Positions 45,071 through 57,853 of a stretch of DNA of 64,000 nt are shown one piece after another; position 1 is the stretch's first letter, and every line of letters begins with the position of its first letter. The stretch is from Panagrolaimus kolymaensis (taxonomy: Eukaryota > Nematoda > Chromadorea > Rhabditida > Panagrolaimidae), in the NCBI GenBank assembly GCA_028622995.1, contig JAJQJQ010000003.1, positions 7,068,001 through 7,132,000 of the forward strand. Reading direction: 5' to 3'. Below the pieces are notes generated by a model. The model worked only from the letters and a program-made list of their open reading frames with translations, did not search any database and was not told where the DNA came from. Position numbers and translations under genes: made by a program.

Positions 45071-46634
45071 TCAAATACCCGTACCAAAATTTCCCGCAAT
45101 TATTTGAAACCCTTCATGTTTCTTTTCACACCGTAAAAATTTGGTATAATAACATAAAAGTTGTTTGTATCTATCAGAAAACATGCAATAAATGCATATG
45201 TTAATTGAAGCATTTGTCATGACTAATATATTACTCCATGGCACTAACATAATATATAAATCATGAAGTTCAAGTTTTTCAATAATATTTACAACGAAAG
45301 CCTAAAATGAAAAAGGGTCAAAAATTGAGGAATTCAAAGTATCTAAAATAAAACTTTGCTACAATGTTTTTTATTTACTTACCAAAGTGTTGCATGTCAT
45401 AAATGCTAAAACAATGGCAACAAGCATAACAGAAGTTGAAATTTCTTTTGCCAATTCTTGCTTCCTCGTTCCATCATCATAAACATTTAATTTGGCGTGA
45501 ACTTTTCGAGATCTAAAAATTTTCTTCTTTTTAGAACCAATAAAAATGTTAAAACAAATATTTACCGATGAATAGCAATTATAACCATTAAATTAACAAT
45601 AAATAAAATGGTGAAAGGAATAGCAAACATAATCAAAGTGTAAGCCCATTCATAAAATATTTTTCTATATAATTCATTTTGACGTAAACTTGTGGCACTT
45701 AAAACTGGAAGTTCAACCATAATTGGCATCATAAAGCAAACTTTACTGATGTAGACCTAAAATTTTCTCGAATTTCATTCCCGCCATTTTTTATGTTTTA
45801 ATCTTTCTTTTTTTTCTCTTTAACAAACCTCAAAAAATTTTGTTGTATTAAACATTAGCGAAGAAATTAAAACCATTGCAATAAGCCTTTTAACATTTTT
45901 GGAATTTAGCATTGTTGGAGCTTTAAATGGTAAACATACTCCAACAAAGCGATGTAACGACATGGCCACTGTCATCCAAACACTCACAGTTTGAGCGGTC
46001 GTCATTAAAGCATACATTATTGGCGTTGCATTATAACTAAAAATAACCACTTCCGTCAGGAAAGTCCTAAAAAATTATGTTAGCTTTGTGGTTAGTGAAA
46101 ATTCAATCAAAGCAAAGTGAATTAGGAAAATAAATTTTAAAAACAGGTGGTGGTAGTAAATGCGAAAAAAAACTATTATAAAATTAAAAAGGTTAAGAAA
46201 AAATGAAATTACCTTATATATGTTGCATCCCAAAATTGTATTATTTCACCAAAACGCGGAACTGATAAAACCAAAAATGACGAAATAAGTATAACTGAAT
46301 CACTAATAGCTAAAATAAGTAAATACCAATTTAAAGGTTGCTGCCTCATAAAACGATGAGAAAAAATTATTATTGACATTGCATTGGAAAGAAGTCCAAT
46401 AAATATTAATGGCAAAGCAAATACACCTAAAAACAAAAATTTTTACTTTAAAGATTTTTTTAATAGAAATAAATTAAAATTACCTAATAGCCATTTTTCT
46501 GTTGATTCATAAAATTCATAATTACATAAAATCACATTATTCGTATTATCAATATGTGCTGGTAATGCCGTGACGAACAACACTTCCGATGATAACCCCT
46601 CATCCGATGCTAATGCAAGAGCAGTAGGAGGCAT
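45071..46634 (-). CDS. Class A GPCR, FMRFamide/neuropeptide receptor type
   Basis: Exons 46634..46484, 46426..46213, 46066..45829, 45756..45566, 45512..45383 and 45301..45071 give 384 residues. The extracellular N-terminus has no signal peptide. Segment 1 is VFALPLIFIGLLSNAMSIIIF with the conserved GxxxN. Segment 2 is WYLLILAISDSVILIS with the conserved Asp. Segment 3 runs TAQTVSVWMTVAMSLHRFVGVCLPF, where LHRF replaces DRY, as is common in invertebrate FMRFamide-type receptors. Segment 7 is NASINICIYCMFSDRYKQLL, an NPxxY variant. The family couples neuropeptides to G proteins in neurons and muscle. The frame is open upstream of the ATG to a TTTCAG acceptor, so a short extra N-terminal exon is possible. 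The ligand is unknown. Confidence 0.85.
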
Positions 46635-49600
46635 ATCTATATTTTTATGATGAGGAAGCTGAAACCAAAAATAAAAATAAATGAAGAAGAGTAATTAAAA
46701 GGCCAAAAAATAAAAAAATAGTCTTCAACAAGAAAACGCTTCTTTGGCACGTAAATATGTAATTTTATGGCCCTCCAAAAAAAATTTTTTTTAACGAATA
46801 AACATTCGAGAATCGAAGAATAAAAAAAGCCTCTTAAAAAACACGCTTCTTTGTGTGTTGTTGTTTCTCAATGAATGAAAAAATAAAAAAATGAAGTTAA
46901 TTAAAGCCGTTTAAAAATAAAAGAAGAAGTGAGATTCAAAGCCTTAACAAAACAATAAAATAAATAAAGAGGAAAAAATAGATTTCATACGAAAAAAATG
47001 ATTCATTTTTTCTAAATTTATATTTTTTTAAAAAGAGGAAAGAAATAAAAGACAGGCGTCGTCGGCCACGCAGATGAAAAAAAAAGAAGTAGAAGAACGA
47101 GAACCAATTTGTTAAGTGGAAACAAGAAATAAAAAATAATTTAAGTTTATGGCACTTAATCTTACTTTTTATTTTGAGAACCATGAAAAACTTGTAATTT
47201 CGAAAAAAAATGTGTGACAACAACATGCGTGAACAAAAAAAAATAAATAAATACACCCTCAAAAAAATATAAGTCATTTTTTGACACTTTCAAGTATGTA
47301 TGTTTGTATGTTTTTATTGTTATTTGGTTTTGGTTAGAAACAAAAACAAGTACATGGCTTTTTAAATAAATGATGTTCATTTTTTGGAAGGGAAAAAACA
47401 AGAATGAGAATGGCAAAGTTGCATTTTTATTTATTTTTTGAACCGTTTTTATTCTTGGAATTCAAATAAAAAGCGTTGAAGCATAAGTTTAAGGAAATAA
47501 TACATACATAATAAATCAAGTTTAATTTGGCAACAAAAGTATAAAAGTGCACAGTGTGCATGTTAGTATATTTTCGTGAATAATAGTAATTAACAGAAAA
47601 AAACTAATAATAAATCTTTTAAAAAAATAGTCTTCAAAAAAGATCGGATAAAATTTCCAGATTTTATTAAATCCAAAAATAGAAATATCAAAGCTCAAAA
47701 AAAGCGAAGGCTTTAAGAATTTCAAATATGCTAGAAAAAAAATGCCAAGAAGTAACAACTTTTTTGGTTTGTGTGTCAAAAAAAGGATTATTCTTTAATG
47801 CGATGAAAAAACTGAGACAGACTTGTTGAGTGAGGTCGATTTCTGGAAATATGTTTCTTTTTTTGACTTTTAACCAAAGAAAACAAATTTATGCATAACC
47901 AAAACCAAGCTGCTAATTTGTATTCCCGAAGCGTAGGGTCCAAGAAAAGTTTTACAAAAAAAAACTTAGTTTTATTCTTCTTCATACTTGAAAAAATCGA
48001 GGAAGAAAAAGAAAAATGAATAAATGGAATATGATGCAAAAAAATATGTATAAAAATGTCAAAATTAACAAAGATGCGAAAGAGGGAAGGAAGATGGCTG
48101 CTGTCTCACATCAAAAAAATATGCTTGAAAATTTTTGGAGAATAAATTATTATGAATGAAAATTTGAAAACTAAAAAAAGCTAAAAGGAAGCAAATTTTT
48201 TCGATTTGAAAATTAATCGAACAAACTTAATTGCTTGATGTTTTTTTTTGCGGTATCATTTTAATTTGGATCAAAATAAATGAAAGAAATAAAGGAACTT
48301 AACAACGATTTTTTGCCACCTGATGGAATTGAACATTAATTCCAGGAAAACAAGAGATCAAAAAAGCAAAAAAATCGTGCTCGTCTAATATTTTTAGTAA
48401 ACGTTTTTTAAGTAAGCATCTCTTCTTTTTGCACAAATAAACAATATTGTATCGAAATTGAGGCAAAATAAGCAGCAAAGCGATGAGATAGATAATTTCC
48501 GTTTTTTCGCAAGTAAAGGTTAATCCTTTTAATGAATGATTAAAAAAATTTAATTTCCGCTTCATTCATTCGACTACTTTTTTTCGTGATCACTTGAATA
48601 ATATGTTTGGCATTCCTTTTTATCCCTCTCGCTTTTTTTTATTGCTACAAAGCCATCAAACTTTTTTAAAGGCGACCTCAAACCTAAGACAGCAACGACT
48701 AGTACACAAAATGATTTACAAATAGCAGGCTTTTAAAACTAATTTGTCATCAACCTTTATAAAAAACAAATGAAGTGCTATAAATCAAAATCAAGCAACC
48801 TAGCTTTTTTCGTTAAAAATAAAAAAAGAAAAACAAAAGCGGAAGCAAAAAAAAGAAGCAAAGTATCTGTTTTTCAATTCGTAGCTTAAACGTCACAAAA
48901 AAAAGAAAGTAACTCAATGAATCCTATAAGCTACGCCACCTTCAGACATTTTTCTCTTTTGTTTTAAAAATTTATGGAAAAGCCTCTTAAAAAAGGTTTC
49001 TGAGTAGGTTCAACTAACAACGACAACAAACGCAAGCATTTTTTTTTTACTGTCACATACACATTTTTCTTCTATCTTTTTCTTCCTATCATCTATATAC
49101 GTTTTTTTTAATAATAGAAGACAAAAACGAAAATAGAAAGAAATAAAGCATAAAACTAAATAAAAAAAAATTAAGTAAGTATAGCTTTTAATTTTTTACA
49201 ACAACAATTTTCTCGTTTGACATATCCCTCTTTTTTACTTCTGGGAATTGTAAAAGAAAATGAGTGACTCTGACTTTTTTTATTTTCTTACTTTCTTAAA
49301 AATATTTCTTTTTTCACCTGTTTTACTACCGCCTGATTTTACAGTAATTGAAAAAAAAATAAGAAAGGGAGAATGTGAGAGATATTTATGAACTTTTTTA
49401 TTTTTAAATTTAGTTTTTTATTTCCTCAAAAAATGATTTTGCATCAATTTTTTGACTTTGATCAAAGATTAAGGAAGCAAACAGAATTTTGTTGAATGAA
49501 TTTGAACCATCTTTTGATTTAATTTATTATTATTCTTGGCATTGGAAGTTTTTTTGAAGCTTCTTGCAACAAAAAAGTTGTTTTTCTGGAAAAATTATTT

Positions 49601-49676
49601 TTATCTTTGAACAAACAAAAAATAAACAACATTTTTTTGGATTTTTTTTTGCAAAATTTATTATTAAGTTAAATTA
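46635..49676. promoter_or_regulatory. Gene-poor 3-kb region upstream of the neuropeptide GPCR
   Basis: Very AT-rich, with long A and T runs. Open frames of 60-113 codons at 46936-48565 are Phe/Lys/Leu-rich homopolymer readings with no domain. It probably holds GPCR regulatory sequence and noncoding 5' exons. No RNA gene recognised. Confidence 0.45.
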
Positions 49677-50247
49677 TTATTGGCCTTTATAAGTTGAATA
49701 TCCATAATTGCTGAGGGTGATAGGAACATGATAATGCTGAGTGGCATCGGGGATTTCGAAAATTACCTAAAATTTCAGTGAGCTTTTTAAATAGTTTTTT
49801 GTGAATTTAAAAAACTTACTTCAACATAAGGATAAAAAGTATTTTGTCGTTGACTATCAAAATATGATTTGGTGTCAAAATGAAGTTTGTAAATTCCATC
49901 TTGCAATACATCATTTGGATGTACGATTGGTACACGGCCGTTTACATCGGTTCTTCTGAAAAAAAAACAACATGTTTTTATTTATTTATTTTCTTTTTAG
50001 CATCATCCCCAAAAACTTACGTTGTAGCAAGAACCTTCCAAGTCACCCCATCGTTTTCAAGCCTTGAGGCAGTTATTTCTACTCCTTCGCCAGGCTTTCC
50101 AGAAGATATATCAAGAACGTGTGAACTTATACTATTATTTGGAATTGGTGGAGATGTTGTGGCAGGTGCTTCAAAAACCGATTGTCCAGCAGAAATTGAC
50201 ATCAGAAATAAACCAAATGTAAGTAAAAGGTTAAATGAATTCATCAT
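49677..50247 (-). CDS. 5-hydroxyisourate hydrolase (transthyretin-fold), with signal peptide
   Basis: Exons 50247..50021, 49955..49820 and 49766..49677 give 150 residues. An N-terminal hydrophobic leader (NSFNLLLTFGLFLMSISA) looks like a signal peptide. The HIU hydrolase hallmarks follow: SSHVLDISSGKPGEGVEI with the catalytic His, RTDVNGRVP with the catalytic Arg, and HYHVPITLSNYGYST with the second His. The enzyme hydrolyses 5-hydroxyisourate, the product of urate oxidase, in purine breakdown. The family normally ends YRGS; this one ends YKGQ, changing the last Arg and Ser that line the active site. It lies 400 nt downstream of xanthine dehydrogenase on the same strand. It is a true HIUase-type sequence, not a nematode transthyretin-like (TTL) secreted protein; whether it keeps full activity is open. 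Confidence 0.85.
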
Positions 50248-50647
50248 AATTTTTTTACTTCGTCCAAAAATAAAGTTTCAAAGTGAGCTAACACTTTTTA
50301 AAGCCTATAAAAAACGAAAGCGAAAAAATTGACACTAATTCAATTTATTTATTTATTTCAAGGAAACCAAAAATAAATTTTATTTATACAAAAAAGCAAC
50401 TAAATTTTTTAAACAAATAATAAAAAATGTATTATATTACGTTTTTTAAGTAGAAATAAAACTGATGACAATAGTTAAGAGGAAGTATAAACAAAATACA
50501 GAACTAAAAGAGTATTTTTTCTCGAAAAGCTATAAAAAAAATCTAAGAGTAAAGAACAACGATAAACGAAAAAAATAAACCGTTTTATCAGTTTTGCTTC
50601 ATTCAAGAAAAAAAGAGGCAATCGATAAAGTAAAAAAGGTCAAAATT
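50248..50647. other. Spacer between xanthine dehydrogenase and HIU hydrolase
   Basis: 400 bp of AT-rich sequence after the dehydrogenase stop and before the hydrolase start, both minus strand. AATAAA copies read on the minus strand lie near 50350-50365. No strong acceptor directly precedes the hydrolase ATG, so an operon is not obvious. Confidence 0.45.
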
Positions 50648-53600
50648 CTAAAGATCAACAACCCATGGAGTGAAAGTTGAAGAATCGGGTAATTCAGGAA
50701 TTTTAGAAATAATTGAATCTTCACAAAGCATTCTAATTCTTTCAGGCGTGGCTGGACTATCCATTCTAAAGAACCCAGTATGTCCATGCTCTTCACGATA
50801 GTTTTTAATTGCTTCTCGAATAGCAAAAAATACTGTAGCACCAAGGAATAATGGTGGTTCTCCAACAGCTTTGGAAGAAAATATGGCACTTTTATTGGAG
50901 CTGCCTTTTAGCAATTTAACATTAAAATGTCGAGGTGCATCATCAGCTGATGGAATTTTATAATTTCCTGGCCCACGAGTAAGTCGAGTTCCATCGGGTC
51001 GTATTCTTATTTCTTCCATTGTGAAAAGACCATAGCCTTGAACAAATGCACCTTCAATTTGTCCAATATCCACGGCGGGATTAAGTGAATCGCCAATGTC
51101 CATCACGATATCAGTTCGTAACACCTTTAAAACAAAGATTTTAAAAGGAAGTAAAAAAATGTATACTTACATGATGATCACCACTTAGACAATCAACTTC
51201 AACTTCAGCACAACAAACTCCATAAACGCAATAGCCATAAAGTTCGGCGCCTTTACCATCCATAAAGTTTACCGGTTCACAATGGATACTAAAAATGTGA
51301 ATTTTAAAACTTAAAATTCAAAAAGGAAGCTTACATTCCAAAACCAGTTGCTGATAGACTAATTCGATTAACATATGCAGCCATAACCCAATCTTTCCAA
51401 TTTCCTTTAGGATTAGCTTCCATAAATGGTTTTAATCTTTCCATTAACTTTTCACAAGCATTTTGAACCGCGAGTCCATTCATATCACTTCCAACTGATG
51501 CCGCAGTTGGTGAAGCGTTGGGAACTTTGTCTGTTCCTGTATCTTGAATATGAATGAGTTCAATTGGAATCCCTAAAGATCTTGCAGCAATTTGTAACAT
51601 TTTTGTGTGAAGTCCTTGTCCCATTTCCATTCCACCATGTGAAACTAATACTGTGCCATCGGTGTAAACATGAATGAGAGCTCCAGCTTGGTTCAATTGT
51701 TTAAATCCAAAACCAATACCAAATTTAGTCGGTAAAATATAAATTCCTCGCTTTCTATATCGACTATTATTATTAAATTCTTCAACTTGTTGTTTTCTTG
51801 TATGATAATCAGAAAGTTCAATACACTCATTCCAGCAACGACGAATATTGCAAGAATATAAATGCATTCCAAATGGAGTGTAATCGCCTTCTTCATACAT
51901 GTTATTCCATCGAAGCTAAAAATTTATAGTTTGCAAAATTTTTATTTTTAATTTAGAGGTTTACCTCATTGACATCAATGTCGAGCTCCTCAGCAATTTG
52001 TTTCATCATAATTTCAGTGCAAAACATTCCTTGAGGACCACCAAAACCACGATAAGCTGTATTTGAAGCACAATTGGTTTTACAAATATATCCATGGAAA
52101 TCAGCATTAGGGAATTTGTAAACATTATCAATATGAGTTATGCAACGTTCTACAACGAAAAAAATTGTAAAATCTTATTTTTATGTTGCTTTGCCTTACC
52201 CATAACACCTTTGGATAATTCCAAAGTATATCCACCATTTGCATAACAAGTTATTTCACTGTCAAGAAGTTTATTATTTTCATCGACTGCTACTTTGTAT
52301 TCATAATAAAATGGATGTCGAGTACCAGAAATGGCCATATCATCAAATCGCTCTAATACAAATCTAATGGGTTTTCGCAATCTAAAATAACAAAAAATTT
52401 ATGTTTAAATTAATAATTACTCTGATGACTTACTTGACGGCGCCAACAGCTGCAACAGCACAAAATAATCCGCATACACTTTCTTTACCACCAAAACCTC
52501 CACCAATTCGACGAACTTTAACATTAACTTTATGTTGGGGTAATCCCAAAGCAGAGCAAACATCTTTTTGAGCATCATTAATTGATTGGGTGGATGAAAT
52601 AATTTCAAGCTCTTGATCTTCACCAGGAATTACGATGCAATTATTCGTTTCCAAGTAAAAATGTTCTTGGCCTCCCATTCGGGTGATGCCCGAAATAACT
52701 TTGTGATATTTCGACCAATCATTTTCGGGAATTTTATTATCTTTGTCAATGGCTAAGCTACTATGAACATGATATCCTTCGGGGTTATGATAAGTGTTGG
52801 CTTTAATTGCTTGCTAGAAAACCCGAAACTATTTTTTAAGGATTTTGTGAAGCATGGACTTACATCAATAGTAACAATGGGAATTTTAGGAGTAATATTG
52901 ACTTTAACCAAATTAGCTCCACGCCTTGCAGTTTCATGATCTTTTGCAATAATCGCTCCAATTGGGTGGCAATGATATTCCACTTCATCAACGGCGAGTA
53001 AAAGAGTTTGTCCGTGAGCAATTCTTTTATCCCCGGGAATATCATTATGATCTATATAAGCTACGACTCCAGGAAGTTCAAGGGCTTCAGTGATATCAAC
53101 ATAATCTATAGTTCCTGCAGCAACAGGACTAACAACAAAAGCCATATGTAGCATATCAGCAACTTGTATATCACATGAATACATAGCTTCTCCAGTTACA
53201 TGTTTTTCACCGGATTGATGCATAATTGGACGTCCAACCGGATCATGTGCAGGTTGATCAGCGGGAACTTGCTAAATCTTGTTTTTATAGACACAACTTA
53301 AATCATATAAAACAAACGTGGAAAATTTGAGTTGAAGTGAAATGTTCAAGATGAGGTTCACCAATGGGTTGATCAATTCCAGCATTATCGTAACCAGCGA
53401 TCTTAAAAGTTTTTTTTGTGAATAGCAACATTTATAAAAAGCTTACTTGAAGTTCATTGGACACAAAAACAAAGAATTTAAAGAAAAATGACAAAGTCAA
53501 AGCTTGTCGATATCTTGACATTCCTCCAGGAACACCCGGAGGTAATTTAAATTCATCTTGTAATTTAATTAATATATCTTCAAGTAATACTTCATCCCAT

Positions 53601-55320
53601 TTTTTTCCTTTCATATTTTTTGTCGTTTTCAATGCTAATTTTGTTGTGGGTGCCATTCCACCCAAACTTAATTTTAAATCTTTAATTATATGAGTTTTGG
53701 GATCAATATCAGCCATAATAGCTGCCGTAACAATAGCAATATCATCTTCACGTCTTTGAGATTGTTTATAAGCTCGAAAATGTTGAGTTTTAGTTGTAAA
53801 TGGAATTTGAATACCAAGTAAAATTTCATCTGGTTGAATTACGGTTCTTCGATATGCAACAAAAAAGTTTTCATCAATTTTTACGACACGTTCGCCTCTC
53901 TCTTCTGATAAGAGATGAACTTTGGCTCCACACGCCATCCAAATTGGGTTTAAATCAGAAATTGGAGAAGCTGTTGCAATATTACCTGCCACACTTGCCA
54001 TATTTCGAACATGTTTTCCAGCAAAATAATGAAGCATTGCATTTACTGATCGAAAAATGGCTGTTTGATACTCTAAAAAAACTTTTTATTTTCAAAAGTA
54101 TTTCTTTAATTTGAAAATCATACCAGGAAGCTCATCAATATATTTATTAAGGACATCTTTCATTTCAGTCAAAGATAATCCCATTCCAAGATAAACTCCA
54201 TCATCCTTCAATTTGTATTCTCTCATTTCTGGGATTTGTTTTGGATTTATCGCAAGCGAAAGATCAATAAATCGAAATTTAAGTTCAATAGCAAGTTCAG
54301 AATTTCCAGAAATTATTCTTGCATGTGGATATTTTTTTTTCAATCTCAATAATTCATCCAAGCGTGTTGGCTGATACCATTCTAATCCTTTGCAAGAAAG
54401 AAGAAAGGATTTTTTATGGAAATTTTTGAGCTAAAAAAATATTTATTTTTTTATTAAATATTGCATTTTCTTTGCTTTACTTTTAATTCAGGTGGAAAAA
54501 TTAATTCTTGAGTGGTATCATATGGTTTACAATTATCAAATTTCGTCAATTTTTTATTTTGATTCGAACCAATTTTATTGCTCGGCCCATCAACATCTTC
54601 TTCATTTTCTTTATTTTTGTTTTTATTTTTACAACAATTTTCTCCCATTGCGCAACCGCCATTATTTTCTTCTTTAACCTTTCCCATTCCATTTTCGCAA
54701 AAAGTATAATATGCTTCCAAAATTGGTCGATAACCAGTGCATCGACATAAGTTTCCCTGCAATGCTTCGTCTACTTCCTTTTCATTGGGTTTTGGATTAT
54801 TTCGAAGTAAAGAATACATTGCCATCACAAAACCTGGAGTGCAAAAACCGCATTGTGAGCCATGAGCTCTAAAATTTTTTGTTTAGCAACGATAATTTTT
54901 TTTGGCTTTATCTTACATTGAAAGTCTTTCTTGAATTGGATGCAATTTCTTTTGAACAACTGAACCCAATCCTTCTACGGTTGTTATCGCTTTTCCAAAA
55001 ATAGCGCACACTGGCGTTAAACATGCATTAGTAGAATAGTGTCTAAAAAATTAGTAAAATTTACAATGGCTGTAAATTAAATTCATAAATAGTTACCTAA
55101 TTTCATCCGTGTTAGGATCCAAATCAGAAATCATAACCGCGCAAGCTCCACATCCACCTTCATTACAGCCAATTTTGGTGCCAGTTAATCTTAAATTATC
55201 TCTTAAATATGTAGCTAAAGTAGTTCTTGGATCAATATTAGCTTCATCGATTCGTTTTCCATTAACATAAAAAACGAGATGTTGAAAATCATAATCACTA
55301 ATTTCATCTTTTGTCGCCAT
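50648..55320 (-). CDS. xdh-1: Xanthine dehydrogenase
   Basis: Thirteen exons: 55320..55097, 55042..54917, 54868..54481, 54430..54124, 54072..53447, 53401..53318, 53271..52864, 52813..52434, 52381..52200, 52149..51965, 51915..51335, 51288..51171, 51124..50648; 1361 residues, usual family length. Two 2Fe-2S clusters come first ([28 protein letters not shown] with CRCTGYRP). The FAD domain follows ([46 protein letters not shown]), then the molybdopterin domains ([61 protein letters not shown]). The Glu in GQEHF and the Arg in AYRGFGG are the purine-binding residues that separate xanthine dehydrogenase from aldehyde oxidase, and the last Glu of VGEP is catalytic. It oxidises hypoxanthine and xanthine to urate. 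The linker between Fe-S and FAD domains is Lys/Asn/Glu-rich. Start ATG follows a TTTTTAG acceptor. Confidence 0.95.
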
Positions 55321-57853
55321 GATTTAGCTCCTAAAAATAATCTACCATAATTTTATATTTTAATTGTGAAAGAAAAAAAGAGTTGAAAATAAGTTTCTCA
55401 AAAGCGTGGCAAACATGTTATTGAAAATTTTTTTGAGCCTTGTGAAAATTATTTTGGTTTTTATTCTTTCATTTTTTTCTTCAATCGCGTGGATTAGCTT
55501 ATCGATTAAATCTATCTAAATGTACCCGTTATCATTTCTTATATGGGAAAGAAAAAACACTGTGTATGGAATAAAGCAATATTTTTATTGAACAAAGGTC
55601 AACAAAAAAAAAAGCGGCTTCAAGCAAGAAACAAAAAAGTCTCAAAGGAAATCGAAAGAGAAAAAAAATTCTGATAAAAATGATAGATAATTTCTTGCAG
55701 GTAAAAGGAAACATAATGAAAGAAAAAAAAAAAATAAACCACATGTGTCTGATGAAAGGAAAACTAATTATTGATGGTAGTTGGATCAAATGATTAATGA
55801 CAATAACGATGATATAAAAATGAATTTATTGTCAATATTGATCAAACTTTTATATACTATAATAACAACAATGATTTAATGAAAGAATGTTTTTCGTTTT
55901 TCTTATTTTAAAGAGTTGTGAAATATATGATTTTGATTTTTGATAAAAACTTTAAAAGCATTTTGATTGATATATGGAGATTTCAAGTAATTTGCACTTT
56001 CTACTACTAAAGCGTTTCTTTGAGGGAACAATCAAGTATTTATGAGATGAGTTTTTAAAAAAAGCGACAAAAAAAGCAAAAAAAGAATAAATATATTTAC
56101 TCCAAATTTAAAAAAAAGTTTTTATAAAGCTCGAAATTGTCAAACCCTTACTTTTTTTGCTGCTTCAAAAGAAAAAATAAAAAATAAAAAAGTATTTTTT
56201 ATTATAGTTTTAAATTTTTGTTTATTATTAAATCACTGAATCCTGTTTTGATTATTTTACATAAAACAAGCCAAATAAATCCGTACTGTAAAAAAATTAT
56301 ACCCTATATCATTTGCTTTGGTATGTGTCTTTTTTGAAATATGCAAATAGCAAAATATCTCCGTTTATTTTGGCGTCAAACCAAAGCAACGTAGAGTAGA
56401 GTAAAGTAATTCGGCATTGCGAAACCTTATAACTTATAACCACCTTTTTTTACTCCATTTCTTGTCGTCTTAGCGACAAAAATGTAATCATTTTTTCTTG
56501 CTAATTTGATCATTACTTTTTTATATCTCAAAAATTATTGAATGTTTTATGATTAACTTTTTTATGATTTTATGATAGACTCTTGTAAAATAGACAATAA
56601 AAAACGGTTTTTGATATCAAAAATATTCATTCATTGATCTTTTTTTTTCTTTCTTAACACTTTGTTTTAACATTTGCCTTTTTTATGGAATAATTAATCG
56701 ACAAATCAATAAAGCATTCTGCTTTTCCATTATCTGTACAGCTGAATTAAAAGTTGCCAGTAATCAAAAAAAGTTCTCTATTATTTCTTAGAAAACTTAG
56801 AAAAAAAAGAGGCTCAACAGCGCCAGTATGCTTGTGTCAACAGGCTGCAGCCAACCTGGGCCCTCTCATTTTCTACCTTTTTCACGTGCGTCGTTGTCAT
56901 ACACAAAAACGTGCATATTTCCTTTTTTTTTTGTTTGATGCAAAAAGGTTCTACTTGTTTTGTAAGGTGGAAAAAAAGTGCTTTGTCACAACAACCACCA
57001 CCACCAACACCACCGTCGGTAACGACGCCTTTACAAAAAAAGCACCATTGACAAAAAAATATGGATGATGTTTCGTTTAAATTTCGATTAGTCATAACTG
57101 ACTTTTTTAAAACTATCAATGCTTTGCTTTTTATTGTTGCATCAGCTATCGTAAAAACCTTTTTTTGTAGTTTAATTTTATTTTTACTTTTATGATGCAA
57201 AAAAAGAGGAAGATGAAACTTAATCATACGTTTCGATTATACAAACAATTGTTTGCATTTATACATTTCGAAATATAATTGCTTCAAATGATTTTTGTTT
57301 TTTTCCTTTTTCTTTTTTTCACAAAGGAGGAAATGACGTTGTCTTTTTCTCGCTTGCTTTTTATTTTTCTTCTTCACTGAAAAAAATAATCAGTCAGTTA
57401 CTGATAAACTTATACCTTTGACTCAAAAAGAAAAAAAGATGGAAAAATTATTTGATTATTTCTTTTTTTCATGTTTCACATGCGCGTTAAATAAAAAAAG
57501 AGAACCAACCATTGACATTTATTGATTTATACTACTTGCGTTGTTGTTTAACGAAGGAAGCACTTTATCATCATTGAACAATATGAAAGGGGAAGAATTA
57601 ACTCTCTATTATTACATAAATTTTATTACAACAGCGCGTTTTAATTTGGTTAAAAATCAGAAAAATTTAAACATGATTTTTGCAACTTTTTTTTTTATTT
57701 CGAAATTAAGTCGAAGCGAAGTGTTTTTGTGCCAAATTTAACAAACTTATTTTAAACTTTAATTTTATTTTTAGTTTAATTTATACGTGTCTGATGGTTG
57801 TTGCCTAGAGAACTTCGAACAAAAATCAAAAACTAAATCTTTATATTTTGGAA
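55321..57853. promoter_or_regulatory. Intergenic region between divergent xanthine dehydrogenase and nuclear receptor genes
   Basis: 2.5 kb, AT-rich. A short ACC/CAC-repeat tract lies at about 56991-57014. Open frames at 55532-55789, 56754-57227 and 57541-57741 carry no recognisable domain. The proximal ends should contain the two promoters. Confidence 0.45.

Noticed and set aside
46936..48565. Cluster of 75-113-codon minus-strand frames
   Set aside because: Phe/Lys/Leu readings of poly-T and poly-A runs; no family signal.
49677..50247. Nematode transthyretin-like (TTL) family member
   Set aside because: TTL proteins lack HVLDxxxGxP, RTDxNGR and HYHVPxxLSxYGYST; all three are present here, so it is an HIU hydrolase.
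50648..55320. Aldehyde oxidase as an alternative for the molybdoenzyme
   Set aside because: The Glu in GQEHF and Arg in AYRGFGG, together with [10 protein letters not shown], match xanthine dehydrogenase rather than aldehyde oxidase.
56991..57014. ACC-rich tract as a possible minisatellite
   Set aside because: Too short and imperfect; ordinary low complexity.
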